This document shows positions 40,134-48,591 of a stretch of DNA of 64,000 bases, in pieces; position 1 is the stretch's first letter, and every line of letters begins with the position of its first letter. A program made the translations under genes and the position numbers. A model generated the notes under the pieces. That model worked only from the letters and a program-made list of their open reading frames with translations, was not told where the DNA came from and did not search any database. Source of the DNA: an uncultured Selenomonas sp. (GTDB lineage Bacteria > Bacillota > Negativicutes > Selenomonadales > Selenomonadaceae); assembly GCA_934202005.1 (NCBI GenBank), contig CAKPXP010000001.1:372001-436000 (forward strand). The letters are read 5' to 3'.

Positions 40134-41309
40134 TCAGCGCTTTGTTTTGGGATAGATGCCGATGGTTGCTTCGCTGAGGATGGGAAGCGCATTTCCAAGA
40201 CGGCGGCAAAGTATGGCTGCCAGCAGCGAGAGGAGCAGGACAGTAACGTAGAATGCGAGCGCGATGCCGCCCGTCATGATGATGCTGCGATGCTCCAGCG
40301 CGCGTGCGAGGTAGGTGATGAAAAGCGGATGCACGAGGTAGGCAAAGTAGGAGTGCTTGCCCAGCAAATGAAGGATGGGATTGAGCGCGGCAGGATAGCG
40401 TTGATAGGTGAAGATGGTGAAGAAGAACAACGAGGCCATCAGCGTGTAGAAGATGCCAGCGGGAGAGAGCTGATGCGCTGTGTTGATGCCGTCGAGGGGC
40501 GTCTGGCCCGCTGCGAGCAGGGAATAATAGTAGCCGAGCAGGCTTGCCATGCTCGCGTAGAAAAGAAGCGTGATGGCCGTGCGTTTCTGCTGCATGAAGC
40601 GCTTGAATGCCTCGATGTGCACGGCGAGATAGCCGCCGAGCAGGAAGATGAAGATGTAATGGAGCACCCAGTAGTTGAGGCGATACATGAGGAATGGCTT
40701 CAGCAGGGAATCATTCGGCAGTCCGTAGACATAGGTGTTGAAGGGGACAGAGAAGCTCGACCAGTAGTCAAAGAGCACCTGGAATACGAGCAGCGCGGTG
40801 AGCCCGCGCAGGCTCATGCGGCGCACGAGGGGAATCCAGAGCGGCATGAGCAGGTAGAACCAGAGCAGGATGACGAGGAAATAGAGCTGGTATTTCGCAC
40901 AGCCGAAGAAGAGCAGCCCCCCGAAGTAGAGCGGTGAGGGCAGCCCGGTACCGTAGAGCAGTCCGTCATGGATGATGTAGAACAGCGACCAGACGAGATA
41001 GGGGATGAGCACGGTCTTGATGCGCCGCAGGTAGAAGTGGCGGGCAGCAAAAGGAGCGTGGATATCGAGATTGTAGAACAAGCCGAATGCGGAAATGAAG
41101 AAGAAGATCGGCACGCTGAAGCGTGTGAAAATCTCGAAAAGCGCAATGAGATGAGGATTGGCAGCGGGGTTGCTGAGATACTGCGACCCGACGTGGATGC
41201 CGATGACGCCCATCATGGAGATGCCGCGGATATATTCGATGGCGGCGAGGCGGGGCTTGCGCTTTTTCTGAGATTCCTCGTGTCTTGGCTCCGCTGCGGA
41301 TGCTTGCAT
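40134..41309 (-). CDS. Membrane acyltransferase, acyltransferase_3 (OafA/WecH) family
   Basis: This 391-residue protein has about ten membrane helices. IEYIRGISMMGVIGIHVGSQ carries the conserved His near the start, and FTRFSVPIFFFISAFGLF is the family's second block. Such enzymes acetylate cell-surface sugars; the acceptor is unknown. It is first transcribed away from pepD and lies 14 bases downstream of the SIMPL gene on the same strand, so the two may be cotranscribed. Confidence 0.87.
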   Translation of the reverse strand: MQASAAEPRHEESQKKRKPRLAAIEYIRGISMMGVIGIHVGSQYLSNPAANPHLIALFEIFTRFSVPIFFFISAFGLFYNLDIHAPFAARHFYLRRIKTVLIPYLVWSLFYIIHDGLLYGTGLPSPLYFGGLLFFGCAKYQLYFLVILLWFYLLMPLWIPLVRRMSLRGLTALLVFQVLFDYWSSFSVPFNTYVYGLPNDSLLKPFLMYRLNYWVLHYIFIFLLGGYLAVHIEAFKRFMQQKRTAITLLFYASMASLLGYYYSLLAAGQTPLDGINTAHQLSPAGIFYTLMASLFFFTIFTYQRYPAALNPILHLLGKHSYFAYLVHPLFITYLARALEHRSIIMTGGIALAFYVTVLLLSLLAAILCRRLGNALPILSEATIGIYPKTKR

Positions 41310-41323
41310 GGAGAAGGCTCCTT

Positions 41324-42040
41324 TCAGTCGCTGAGCAGGAAGTCGATGTGGACGTTTGCGGTGAGGGTGAGGCTGCCTGGCTGGATCGGCGTTGCGGCAT
41401 CCTTAGCAGCCAGCATCATGTTGCCGACGTAGCGGCGCGTTTCCGGGTAGCTGGTATTTTCGCTGACGGTCTGGATGCCGACGATGCGCTTGCCGAGCCC
41501 CTGGGCGATGATGTCCGCTTTGTCGCGCGCGTCCGCAATGGCGTTTTTGAGCGCCTCCTTGCGCAGGGCACGTGCATCGGAGGCCGTGAAGCTCAGAGAT
41601 GAGATTTCATTCGCCCCATGCGAGAGCGCAGCGTCAACGACCTTGCCCGTGAGCTTGATGTCGCGGACGCAGACGAGCACCGTGTTGTCGACGGTGTAGC
41701 CGTTGATCTCGCCGCGGCGGTTTTCCTCCGTGCGATAGGTCGGGCGGAAGGAATAGTTCTGCGTCTGGATGTCTTTGGCGTCGATGCCGAGCGCGGCGAT
41801 GGCCTTCTGGATCTGCGCGGCTGTCCAGGCGTTGTCATTCTGCGCCTTTGCCGCATCTGCCGCATGCGTGGTGATGCCGATGGCAACAGTCGCCTGGTCG
41901 GGGGCGGCATTCGCCTCACCGGTGCCTTCGACGGAGAGCGTCGGCCGCGGAGGCTGTTCCGCCGCCTGCGTTTCCTGCGGCAGAACGAGGAGGGAGAGAG
42001 CGAGAGCAAAAACAAAGAACAGGGAAGCATATCGTTTCAT
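41324..42040 (-). CDS. SIMPL-domain (DUF541) exported protein
   Basis: This 238-residue protein starts MKRYASLFFVFALALSLLVL with signal-peptide cleavage expected near AEQPP. The DUF541 core has TLSVEGTGEANAAPDQATVA, then KDIQTQNYSFRPTY and the C-terminal SLTLTANVHIDFLL. The family lies in the periplasm or outer surface and is linked to oxidative-stress tolerance, without a known reaction. ATG 42040 follows AAAGGAGTGTTCTTCC. Confidence 0.88.
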   Translation of the reverse strand: MKRYASLFFVFALALSLLVLPQETQAAEQPPRPTLSVEGTGEANAAPDQATVAIGITTHAADAAKAQNDNAWTAAQIQKAIAALGIDAKDIQTQNYSFRPTYRTEENRRGEINGYTVDNTVLVCVRDIKLTGKVVDAALSHGANEISSLSFTASDARALRKEALKNAIADARDKADIIAQGLGKRIVGIQTVSENTSYPETRRYVGNMMLAAKDAATPIQPGSLTLTANVHIDFLLSD

Positions 42041-42126
42041 GGAAGAACACTCCTTTGAAATACAGTCATACATGTCTGCAGTGTGGCATGGCCTGACACT
42101 GGGCGCGAAATGGATTCTGCGCGTTG

Positions 42127-43425
42127 TCAGAGCTTCTTTGCCGTGAGTACGCAGTCAAGTTCGTCGAGCACCTGGGTGAGATTTTCCTCTGTGATGACGA
42201 GGGGCGGCTGGAAAGCCATGACGTTGCGGCCAACACCGTTCTTGCCGATGATGTAGCCGCGGTCTTTCATCTCCTCGAGCACATCGTCGAGAAGCTCCGG
42301 TGCGGGACTGCCGTCGGCGTGAATGAACTCTGCACCGTCCATGAGGCCCAGACCGCGCACGTCGCCGATCACAGGGTGCGTCTCCTGCAGGCGGCGCAGT
42401 CCTGCGCGCAACGTCTTGCCGAGGGACTCTGCGCGCGCTGCGAGGTCGTGTGTCTCGATGTAGTCGAGCACGGCGAGCCCTGCCGTCGAGGAGACGGGAT
42501 TGCCGCCGAGCGTCGAGGCGCCGGGACGCGTGTAGGTATCTGCAATCTCCGGCTTGGCGATGAAGGCGGAGATGGGGAAGCCGTTGCCGAGCGCCTTGGC
42601 CATGCACATGATGTCAGGCGTGACGCCGTAGTGCTCGATGCCGAACATCTTGCCCGTGCGCGCGAAGCCCGTCTGTACCTCGTCGATGATGAGCAGCGTG
42701 CCGTACTGGTCGAGGATCTCCTTGACGCGCTGGAAATATCCCTTCGGCGGCACGACGATGCCGGCGTTGCCCTGGATCGTCTCGGCGATGTAGGCACCCG
42801 GATGGCCGGAGGTCGCCGTCTTGATGAGATCCTCGACGGCATTCGCGCAGGCGAGGTCGCAGGTGTCCGGCTTCTTGCCGAGCGGACAGCGGTAGCAATA
42901 GGGATTCGGCGCGAAGTGGATGCCGCCGACCGGCGTCGGCGCCGTGCGCCACATCGTGAGTCCCGTGACGCTCATGCCGAGTTTTGTGCGGCCGTGGAGG
43001 CCTTGGCGCAGCGCGATGATCTCGCTGTTGCCGCGCGCGACCTCCGCGAGCAGCAACGCGCCCTCCGTGGCCTCAGAGCCTGTGGAGCAGAAAAAGCTCT
43101 TCTGGAGCGTGCCCGGCGTGACGGCGGCAAGACGTTCCGCGAGGTTGACGAAATTCTCCGTGAGGTAGATGTTGCAGACATGCTGCAGCGTCTTTGCCTG
43201 CTCCGTCGCAGGGCCGACGATGTCCGGGTTCGCATGGCCGCAGTTCATGACGGAGACGCCGGCGTAGCAGTCGAGGTATTTTTTGCCGTTGCTGTCCCAG
43301 AGGTATTGCATGGAGCCCTTGACGAACTCCTGGGGATCCTTGTAGAAATGGGCAAGGCAGGGCATGATGTATTTCTTTTTCTTTTCGAGGATGGCGGCGG
43401 GGCCGATGTATGTTTTCGCGTTCAT
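42127..43425 (-). CDS. Class III PLP aminotransferase (AGXT2/4-aminobutyrate type)
   Basis: This 432-residue enzyme has SFFCSTGSEATEGALLLA, LIIDEVQTGFARTGKMFG and the PLP Lys in MCMAKALGNGFPISA. A Cys-rich insertion, PYCYRCPLGKKPDTCDLACA, occurs in the AGXT2-like branch. The amino donor is probably an omega-amino acid or alanine, with pyruvate, glyoxylate or oxoglutarate as acceptor; it cannot be fixed from sequence. A U32 peptidase lies 24 bases upstream on the same strand. Confidence 0.85.
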   Translation of the reverse strand: MNAKTYIGPAAILEKKKKYIMPCLAHFYKDPQEFVKGSMQYLWDSNGKKYLDCYAGVSVMNCGHANPDIVGPATEQAKTLQHVCNIYLTENFVNLAERLAAVTPGTLQKSFFCSTGSEATEGALLLAEVARGNSEIIALRQGLHGRTKLGMSVTGLTMWRTAPTPVGGIHFAPNPYCYRCPLGKKPDTCDLACANAVEDLIKTATSGHPGAYIAETIQGNAGIVVPPKGYFQRVKEILDQYGTLLIIDEVQTGFARTGKMFGIEHYGVTPDIMCMAKALGNGFPISAFIAKPEIADTYTRPGASTLGGNPVSSTAGLAVLDYIETHDLAARAESLGKTLRAGLRRLQETHPVIGDVRGLGLMDGAEFIHADGSPAPELLDDVLEEMKDRGYIIGKNGVGRNVMAFQPPLVITEENLTQVLDELDCVLTAKKL

Positions 43426-43449
43426 GCAGTTGCTCCTTTCCTGGTGGCG

Positions 43450-45405
43450 TCAGATGGAATTGCGGGATTCGCGGAACCGGTAGGTGCCGATGCCGAGGCT
43501 GCGCGGCGCGTTCTCCTGCAGCGTCTTGAACTCATGTTCGTCGAAGGAAGCATCGCCCGCTGCGAGGCGGTCGAGCGCCTTGCGGTAGATCTTCGTCAGC
43601 ATTGCGGTAGCGGCAGGCGTCTCATCCTGTGCTTCGATGCGGTAGGAGGCGATGCCGTTGAATTTCGCAAGGTACGGATAGAGGCAGAGATCCTTGGCGA
43701 AATAGATATGGTTGCGTCCGAATTGGTCGATGCGGATGCGGTGGATCTCGCCCGCCTTGTCACGCAGGGCGTAGTGGCGGTCCATCAGCTCCGGCTCGTT
43801 GAGCTCGTTGTAATCCGGCAGGCTCATCGCCGGGAAATTATGGTCGCAGATCATGGACTCGTAGCCGCCATGGATGACGACCTCGATGGGCAGCACGGCA
43901 TTCTCGACGATCTCACGCAGCTGTTCGAAGGAAAGCTCGAGGGAGGCACAGGCCTGCGTGATGCCGTTATCCTTCATGAAGACGGTCGCGAGATGGTTGA
44001 AGAGGTTGAAGGAGAGGTCGGCCTGCACGGGGAGGTTCGTAAGCGACTGCGCGAGCTTGAGCGCGCCGAGGTTGCTGACCATGATGCCCGCGGGCTGCTG
44101 CTTCCAATCGCGGATCGAGGAGAAGAGCTGCTCGAGCTCGCCGCATTCACGGCGCATGGTCGTGCGCGGCGTGTTGAGCACGACACGTACGTTTCGTTCC
44201 TGCGCGTAGGCAAGGATCTCCGCGTAGTCCGTGAGGCGCCACGGACGCTGCGGGCGGAAGGCCTCGCCGCCGACGTAGACGACGTCGGCTCCCGCGTCGA
44301 CGGCGGCTTTTGCCGCTGCCGGCGTGCCGACGCGCACGGCGAGTGTGCGATGCGATGCGTTTTTCTTCTGGATGGGGCGTTCCTGTTTGAGGATATCGTC
44401 CTGGAAACCGGCTTCCTTCACTGCCTCAGAGAAGAAGCGCGGCTCGCGCGTGCCGTCGAATCCGATGTCCTTTGCCGTCGGCTGGCCGAAGGCAAAGGTC
44501 GTCGTGAAGTCGCGTGCGCGGTTCTCATAGAGCAGCTTCCAGCCCTCCTCATCCGTCGCATAGCCCGTAGGATCGGCGATGTAGGCGTCGATGGCCGCGC
44601 GGTAGGTCGAGACGATGCGGCGCAGGAAAGGGGCGGGGCGCATGCGGCCCTCGATCTTGAAGGAGAAGACGCCCGCCTGGATGAGTTCCGGAATCGCGCG
44701 GTACATGCACATATCCTTGAGCGCGAGCTTGTAGGGACCGGGGCCGCCTTCGTCGAGGCGCTTGCCGCTCTCCTCGTCGATGAGCTCATAGGCCCAGCGG
44801 CAGGGCTTGAGGCAGCGACCACGGTTGCCGCTCTGACCGAAGACGACGCCGGAGTGGATGCACTGGCCGCTCTCGGAGATGCACATGTCGCCGTGCATGA
44901 AGTATTCGACCTCGATGTCTGTGCGCGCACGGAAAAGTGCGAGCTCGGAAAGCGTCATCTCGCGGCCGACGACGATGCGCGTGATGCCGTACTCCTTGAG
45001 CTTCTCAATGGCGTGCTCGTTGTGCGTGTTCATCATGACGGAGGTGTGCAGCGGGATGGTGATGCCCATCTCATGTACGAGTTCGAGCACGGCGAAGTCC
45101 TGCACGAGCAAAGCGTCTGGCTGGATTTTTTCCAAATACTGGAGATATTCTTTCAGAGCGGGTAATTCCTCGTCGCTGATGAGGTTGTTGAGCGTGATGT
45201 AGAGACGCACGTCATGCGCGTGCGCGTAGTCGATGGCCTTCTTGAGCGCGGCATCATCAAAATTGAAATCGCCCTCGTGCATGCGCATGTTGAAATGCTT
45301 GCCGCCGAGGTAGACGGCATCGGCACCGGATTCCACGTCGGCGACGAGTGCGTCCCAGGTGCCGGCAGGCGCCAGAAGTTCTACGGATTTTCGCGTCAAT
45401 ATCAT
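43450..45405 (-). CDS. U32-family peptidase/hydroxylase-like protein, two-domain form
   Basis: This 651-residue protein has the N-terminal U32 domain (VELLAPAGTWDALVADVESG and ADAVYLGGKHFNMR) and the signature EYFMHGDMCISESGQC with HSGVVFGQSGNRGRCLKPCR, whose Cys residues may hold an Fe-S cluster. A second half repeats related strands (TLAVRVGTPAAAKAAVDAGA). Such proteins were called collagenases, but relatives (RlhA, UbiU/V) act in RNA or quinone hydroxylation, so proteolysis is unproven. It starts an operon with the aminotransferase. Confidence 0.88.
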   Translation of the reverse strand: MILTRKSVELLAPAGTWDALVADVESGADAVYLGGKHFNMRMHEGDFNFDDAALKKAIDYAHAHDVRLYITLNNLISDEELPALKEYLQYLEKIQPDALLVQDFAVLELVHEMGITIPLHTSVMMNTHNEHAIEKLKEYGITRIVVGREMTLSELALFRARTDIEVEYFMHGDMCISESGQCIHSGVVFGQSGNRGRCLKPCRWAYELIDEESGKRLDEGGPGPYKLALKDMCMYRAIPELIQAGVFSFKIEGRMRPAPFLRRIVSTYRAAIDAYIADPTGYATDEEGWKLLYENRARDFTTTFAFGQPTAKDIGFDGTREPRFFSEAVKEAGFQDDILKQERPIQKKNASHRTLAVRVGTPAAAKAAVDAGADVVYVGGEAFRPQRPWRLTDYAEILAYAQERNVRVVLNTPRTTMRRECGELEQLFSSIRDWKQQPAGIMVSNLGALKLAQSLTNLPVQADLSFNLFNHLATVFMKDNGITQACASLELSFEQLREIVENAVLPIEVVIHGGYESMICDHNFPAMSLPDYNELNEPELMDRHYALRDKAGEIHRIRIDQFGRNHIYFAKDLCLYPYLAKFNGIASYRIEAQDETPAATAMLTKIYRKALDRLAAGDASFDEHEFKTLQENAPRSLGIGTYRFRESRNSI

Positions 45406-45534
45406 AGAAAAAGGAACCTCTTTTCTTGTAGTGATTGCGGCGGCGTGCCTGATTTTCGTGACGACGCCCGCCTGGTTGCTCCCTCAAGTATATCAGGAAT
45501 GGACGTTGCGGGCAATAGAATCCCACGGCATGTC

Positions 45535-45563
45535 TTGCTTAAAGCCAGTAAGTGTAGTATGAT
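45535..45563 (+). promoter_or_regulatory. Promoter for the 45.6-47.9 kb operon
   Basis: TTGCTT (45535-45540), 17 bases, TATGAT (45558-45563). The downstream gene starts at 45630. Confidence 0.6.
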
Positions 45564-45629
45564 GAAAATTATCTATGGGAACGGTGAGAGATACGAGTTT
45601 CCTGTACGCGGACATGAGGAGGGAGCAGA

Positions 45630-46487
45630 TTGCTGGAACGGTTGAATTTCGAGATGGAGGAGCAGGCGCTTGCCGCTGCCGTCGTGGTGCGTGGACGTCA
45701 GGTCTTTTTTGCCTGCTGGCATGGTGAGGCTCCCGCTGGCGGCCCCTCCTGGCGGCCTCTGGAAAATGGACGCCGCTTCCTGCGTCGTCTGGAGCGCGTG
45801 CATCTTTCTCAATGGAAGAAGTCGTATCGCGCAGAATCACCTGAGGATGCGGTGAGCCCTTGGCAGCTTTCGCTTTCCGATGGCGGCGTGCGCCGCGTCA
45901 TCAAGGGCAATGCCTATCCGGAAAATTGGGCAGCGTTCGTCGATGTGATGAATGAGCTGCCGGGACTCGCCCTGCCGAAGGTGAATCAGGTCGAGGTACT
46001 CCAGCTCCTTTATGAGGGGGCGCTTGCTCCCGTGCCAGGGAATGTTTACGCGCCACGTCAATCCGGCGGCACGCTGGTCGAGAAACTGGTCGTGAACCGC
46101 GGCAAGCATATCCTGATCCTCACGCGCCACAAGCAGGGATTCGGTACGGAGCGTCATGCGTTTGACTCCGTGCGCAACGTGCCGCTGCTGCTGAAGCGCG
46201 TCGACGCTTCGCTCTCCGCGCTCTCCGCATTGCCGGAGCAGCCGGGCGGACGCTTTAGCGAGAGAGATGGAGAGCGTCTCGAACTCCGTCTCATGCGCCG
46301 TACGGGAGAGGCGCGCCGGCTGCTCTTCGGCGCGCGCAGCACATGGCCGGAATGTCTGCGCGCGCTCCTGCGGGAGATTACGGTGCTCACTTATGATGTC
46401 AAGAGCGAGCTGCTGCAGAATACGCCACAGACGCCGTCTGCGGCGCAGCTCCAGGTAGAGAAAGAGGACGGGGAGGAAGCAAGATGA
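45630..46487 (+). CDS. Hypothetical protein (285 aa)
   Basis: The TTG start follows GAGGAGGGAGCAGA, and an in-frame stop at 45615 excludes a longer form. The product MLERLNFEMEEQALAAAVVV continues with a basic middle (RLELRLMRRTGEARRLLFG) and an acidic tail. No transmembrane segment or known motif is visible. It overlaps exoA by four bases (ATGA) and shares a promoter with it, so a role near DNA repair is possible but not shown. Confidence 0.7.
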   Translation: MLERLNFEMEEQALAAAVVVRGRQVFFACWHGEAPAGGPSWRPLENGRRFLRRLERVHLSQWKKSYRAESPEDAVSPWQLSLSDGGVRRVIKGNAYPENWAAFVDVMNELPGLALPKVNQVEVLQLLYEGALAPVPGNVYAPRQSGGTLVEKLVVNRGKHILILTRHKQGFGTERHAFDSVRNVPLLLKRVDASLSALSALPEQPGGRFSERDGERLELRLMRRTGEARRLLFGARSTWPECLRALLREITVLTYDVKSELLQNTPQTPSAAQLQVEKEDGEEAR

Positions 46488-47239
46488 AACTGATCTCCTG
46501 GAATGTCAACGGCCTGCGCGCCTGCCTGAAAAAGGGGTTCATGGAGTCTTTCCGCGTGCTCGATGCGGATATCTTCGCGCTGCAGGAGACGAAGATGCAG
46601 CCGGATCAGGCAATCCTCGACCTGCCGGGCTATCGGCAGTATTGGAACAGTGCGGAGAAAAAGGGGTATTCCGGCACAGCGGTATTCTCGCGTCTCGAGC
46701 CGCTTGCCGTCACTTGCGGCATCGGCAGCGAGGAACATGATTGTGAGGGACGTGTGATTACTCTGGAGTTCCCGTCTTTTTATTTTGTGACGGTCTACAC
46801 GCCGAACTCCAAACGGCAGCTGGAGCGGCTCGCCTATCGCATGACCTGGGAGGATGCGTTCCGCGCCTATCTGCTGATGCTTGACGCGAAGAAGCCGGTC
46901 ATTGTCTGCGGAGACCTCAATGTCGCGCACGAGGAGATCGACCTCAAGAATCCCAAGACGAATCATCATAACGCCGGTTTTACGGACGAGGAACGCGCGA
47001 AGTTTACGGAGCTCCTGGAGGCGGGCTTCCTCGATACTTTCCGCACGCTCTATCCGGAGCGCGCGGGCATCTATACCTGGTGGTCGTATCTGCGCAAGGC
47101 ACGTTTCACGAATGCAGGTTGGCGCATCGATTATTTCGTGGCGTCAGAGAGACTGCGCGGTACCATTGTCGATGCAACCATCCACAATGAGATTTTTGGC
47201 AGCGATCACTGCCCCGTGGGATTGGAGATCCGGTTATGA
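46484..47239 (+). CDS. exoA: Exodeoxyribonuclease III / AP endonuclease
   Basis: This 251-residue EEP-family nuclease has LISWNVNGLRACL, FALQETKMQ (metal Glu), YTPNSKRQLERL, CGDLNVAHEEIDL and the C-terminal FGSDHCPVGLEI (catalytic Asp-His). It cuts DNA at abasic sites. It overlaps the gene before it by four bases and the gene after it by four bases. Confidence 0.94.
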   Translation: MKLISWNVNGLRACLKKGFMESFRVLDADIFALQETKMQPDQAILDLPGYRQYWNSAEKKGYSGTAVFSRLEPLAVTCGIGSEEHDCEGRVITLEFPSFYFVTVYTPNSKRQLERLAYRMTWEDAFRAYLLMLDAKKPVIVCGDLNVAHEEIDLKNPKTNHHNAGFTDEERAKFTELLEAGFLDTFRTLYPERAGIYTWWSYLRKARFTNAGWRIDYFVASERLRGTIVDATIHNEIFGSDHCPVGLEIRL

Positions 47240-47865
47240 AGAACCCGCTGCATTATCAGCTCTCTGCGTATGACTGCGGGCCGACGACGATGCTCAATGC
47301 CGTAAGCTATCTCTTTGAGCGAGAGGAGATCCCGCCTGAGCTCATTCGCAACATCATGCTCTACTCGCTCGACTGCTACGGCAAGGGCGGTGCGCCCTGC
47401 AAGGCGGGAACTTCGCGCATGGCGATGATGTTTCTCGCGAACTGGCTCGACGGCTACGGTCAGGCGACGTCGCTGCCGCTCTCGAGCGTTTACCTTGCAG
47501 GGCAGGCTGTTTCCGTGCGGCCGGAAAGCCGTGTCTTGGATGCATTGCACCGTGGCGGCGTGGCTGTGGTGCGGCTGTTTTACGAGGTGGAGCATTACAC
47601 GCTTTTTACCGGCGTGACGGAGCATGGTATCGAGCTTTTCGATCCGTGGTACGTTCCCGCAGACAGTCAGGAGTTTGCCGGGACGGGGATCGAGCTCACG
47701 CTTGCCCATCCGTTCGCATATAATCGCGTCGTGCCGTTTTCCTGTTTTGAGTGTGAAAATTGCTCGAATTACGCGCTTGGCACCATCGAGGATCGGGAGG
47801 CTGTGCTGCTTTTCAATGGGCAGACGAAACGGACAGCGGCTGACACGATAGAATATTTCATCTAA
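47236..47865 (+). CDS. Papain-like (C39-type fold) putative peptidase
   Basis: This 209-residue protein starts with HYQLSAYDCGPTTMLNAVSY, with Cys in the position of a papain-like nucleophile, and later has VEHYTLFTGVTEHGIELFDP, where a His-Asp pair fits the active site. C39-like proteins process peptides, but no transporter or leader-peptide gene is nearby. It is last in the operon with exoA. Confidence 0.7.
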   Translation: MKNPLHYQLSAYDCGPTTMLNAVSYLFEREEIPPELIRNIMLYSLDCYGKGGAPCKAGTSRMAMMFLANWLDGYGQATSLPLSSVYLAGQAVSVRPESRVLDALHRGGVAVVRLFYEVEHYTLFTGVTEHGIELFDPWYVPADSQEFAGTGIELTLAHPFAYNRVVPFSCFECENCSNYALGTIEDREAVLLFNGQTKRTAADTIEYFI

Positions 47866-47866
47866 C

Positions 47867-47898
47867 TAAAAAAAGCCGACCTCCGTGCGGAGGTCGGC
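47867..47898 (-). terminator. Terminator of the nitroreductase gene
   Basis: GCCGACCTCCG (47875-47885) and CGGAGGTCGGC (47888-47898) form a perfect stem, with a run of A on the plus strand at 47868-47874 that reads as T after the hairpin on the minus strand. Confidence 0.75.
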
Positions 47899-47935
47899 AG
47901 GAGAGGAAGGAGCGTTCCTCAGATCCGACAGGATC

Positions 47936-48466
47936 TCATTGGAATTTTTCGCTGTGCACCTTGCTCCAGTCGAGTTTTTCGACATCGTGCGGATGCGCTT
48001 CTTTGAGCGGATGACCAAGGGAGAGGATGGCCTGCAGCTGGTATTTCTCAGGAAAACCGAGCAGGGAACGCACGAAGTCTTCGGTGGTGCGTCCGTCCTC
48101 CGCCTCGCGGCCGCGTCCTTGGATATAGCAGCTACCGAGCCCGAGCGAGCTCGCCTCGAGGTGCATGTTGATCGCGGCAATCGTGCAGTCTTCGATGACG
48201 GTGTCCGTGATGGTCTTGTCACCGATGACGATGATGGCGCAAGCGGCTTTCGCCAGCATTTTGGCGACGCCTACGCGGCAGCCGCTGAGCTTTTCGAGCA
48301 TGGCGCGGTCGCGCACGACGATGAATTGCCAGGGGAATTTTGATTTTCCCGAGGCCGACATGAGACCGACGGCGAGAATGCGGCGGAGCAGGTCATCTGC
48401 GATGGGCTCCTCAGTATAGCGGCGGATGCTGCGGCGCTTGACGAATTCCTGGAACAGATCGGACAT
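47936..48466 (-). CDS. Nitroreductase-family flavoprotein
   Basis: This 176-residue protein has the FMN-binding start FVKRRSIRRYTEEPI, SASGKSKFPWQFIVVRD, and LEASSLGLGSCYIQG with LGHPLKE near the end. It reduces nitro compounds or quinones with NAD(P)H; the natural substrate is unknown. AGGAGGAATCACC precedes the ATG. It is monocistronic. Confidence 0.9.
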   Translation of the reverse strand: MSDLFQEFVKRRSIRRYTEEPIADDLLRRILAVGLMSASGKSKFPWQFIVVRDRAMLEKLSGCRVGVAKMLAKAACAIIVIGDKTITDTVIEDCTIAAINMHLEASSLGLGSCYIQGRGREAEDGRTTEDFVRSLLGFPEKYQLQAILSLGHPLKEAHPHDVEKLDWSKVHSEKFQ

Positions 48467-48591
48467 GGTGATTCCTCCTTCTTGCTGCTGTGATGAACGT
48501 CTGTGTCCATTATATCGGAAGTAGAGGAAAAGCGCAAAAATAGGCGTGGGAGGGACGCGCTTCCCTGGATTGTATTTTGGAGGAATGCATT

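Noticed and set aside
42124..45165. A 1,013-codon open frame on the plus strand
   Set aside because: It lies antisense to the aminotransferase and U32 peptidase genes, both clear family members. Its protein is rich in Arg, Ala, Glu and Asp in the manner of a GC-rich shadow frame and matches nothing.
45559..45645. 28-codon frame MKIIYGNGERYEFPVRGHEE... upstream of the 285-residue hypothetical protein
   Set aside because: Its ATG lies inside a well-formed -10 box (TATGAT, 45558-45563) and has no ribosome site, so it is probably untranslated leader. A frameshifted true N-terminus of the next gene remains possible.
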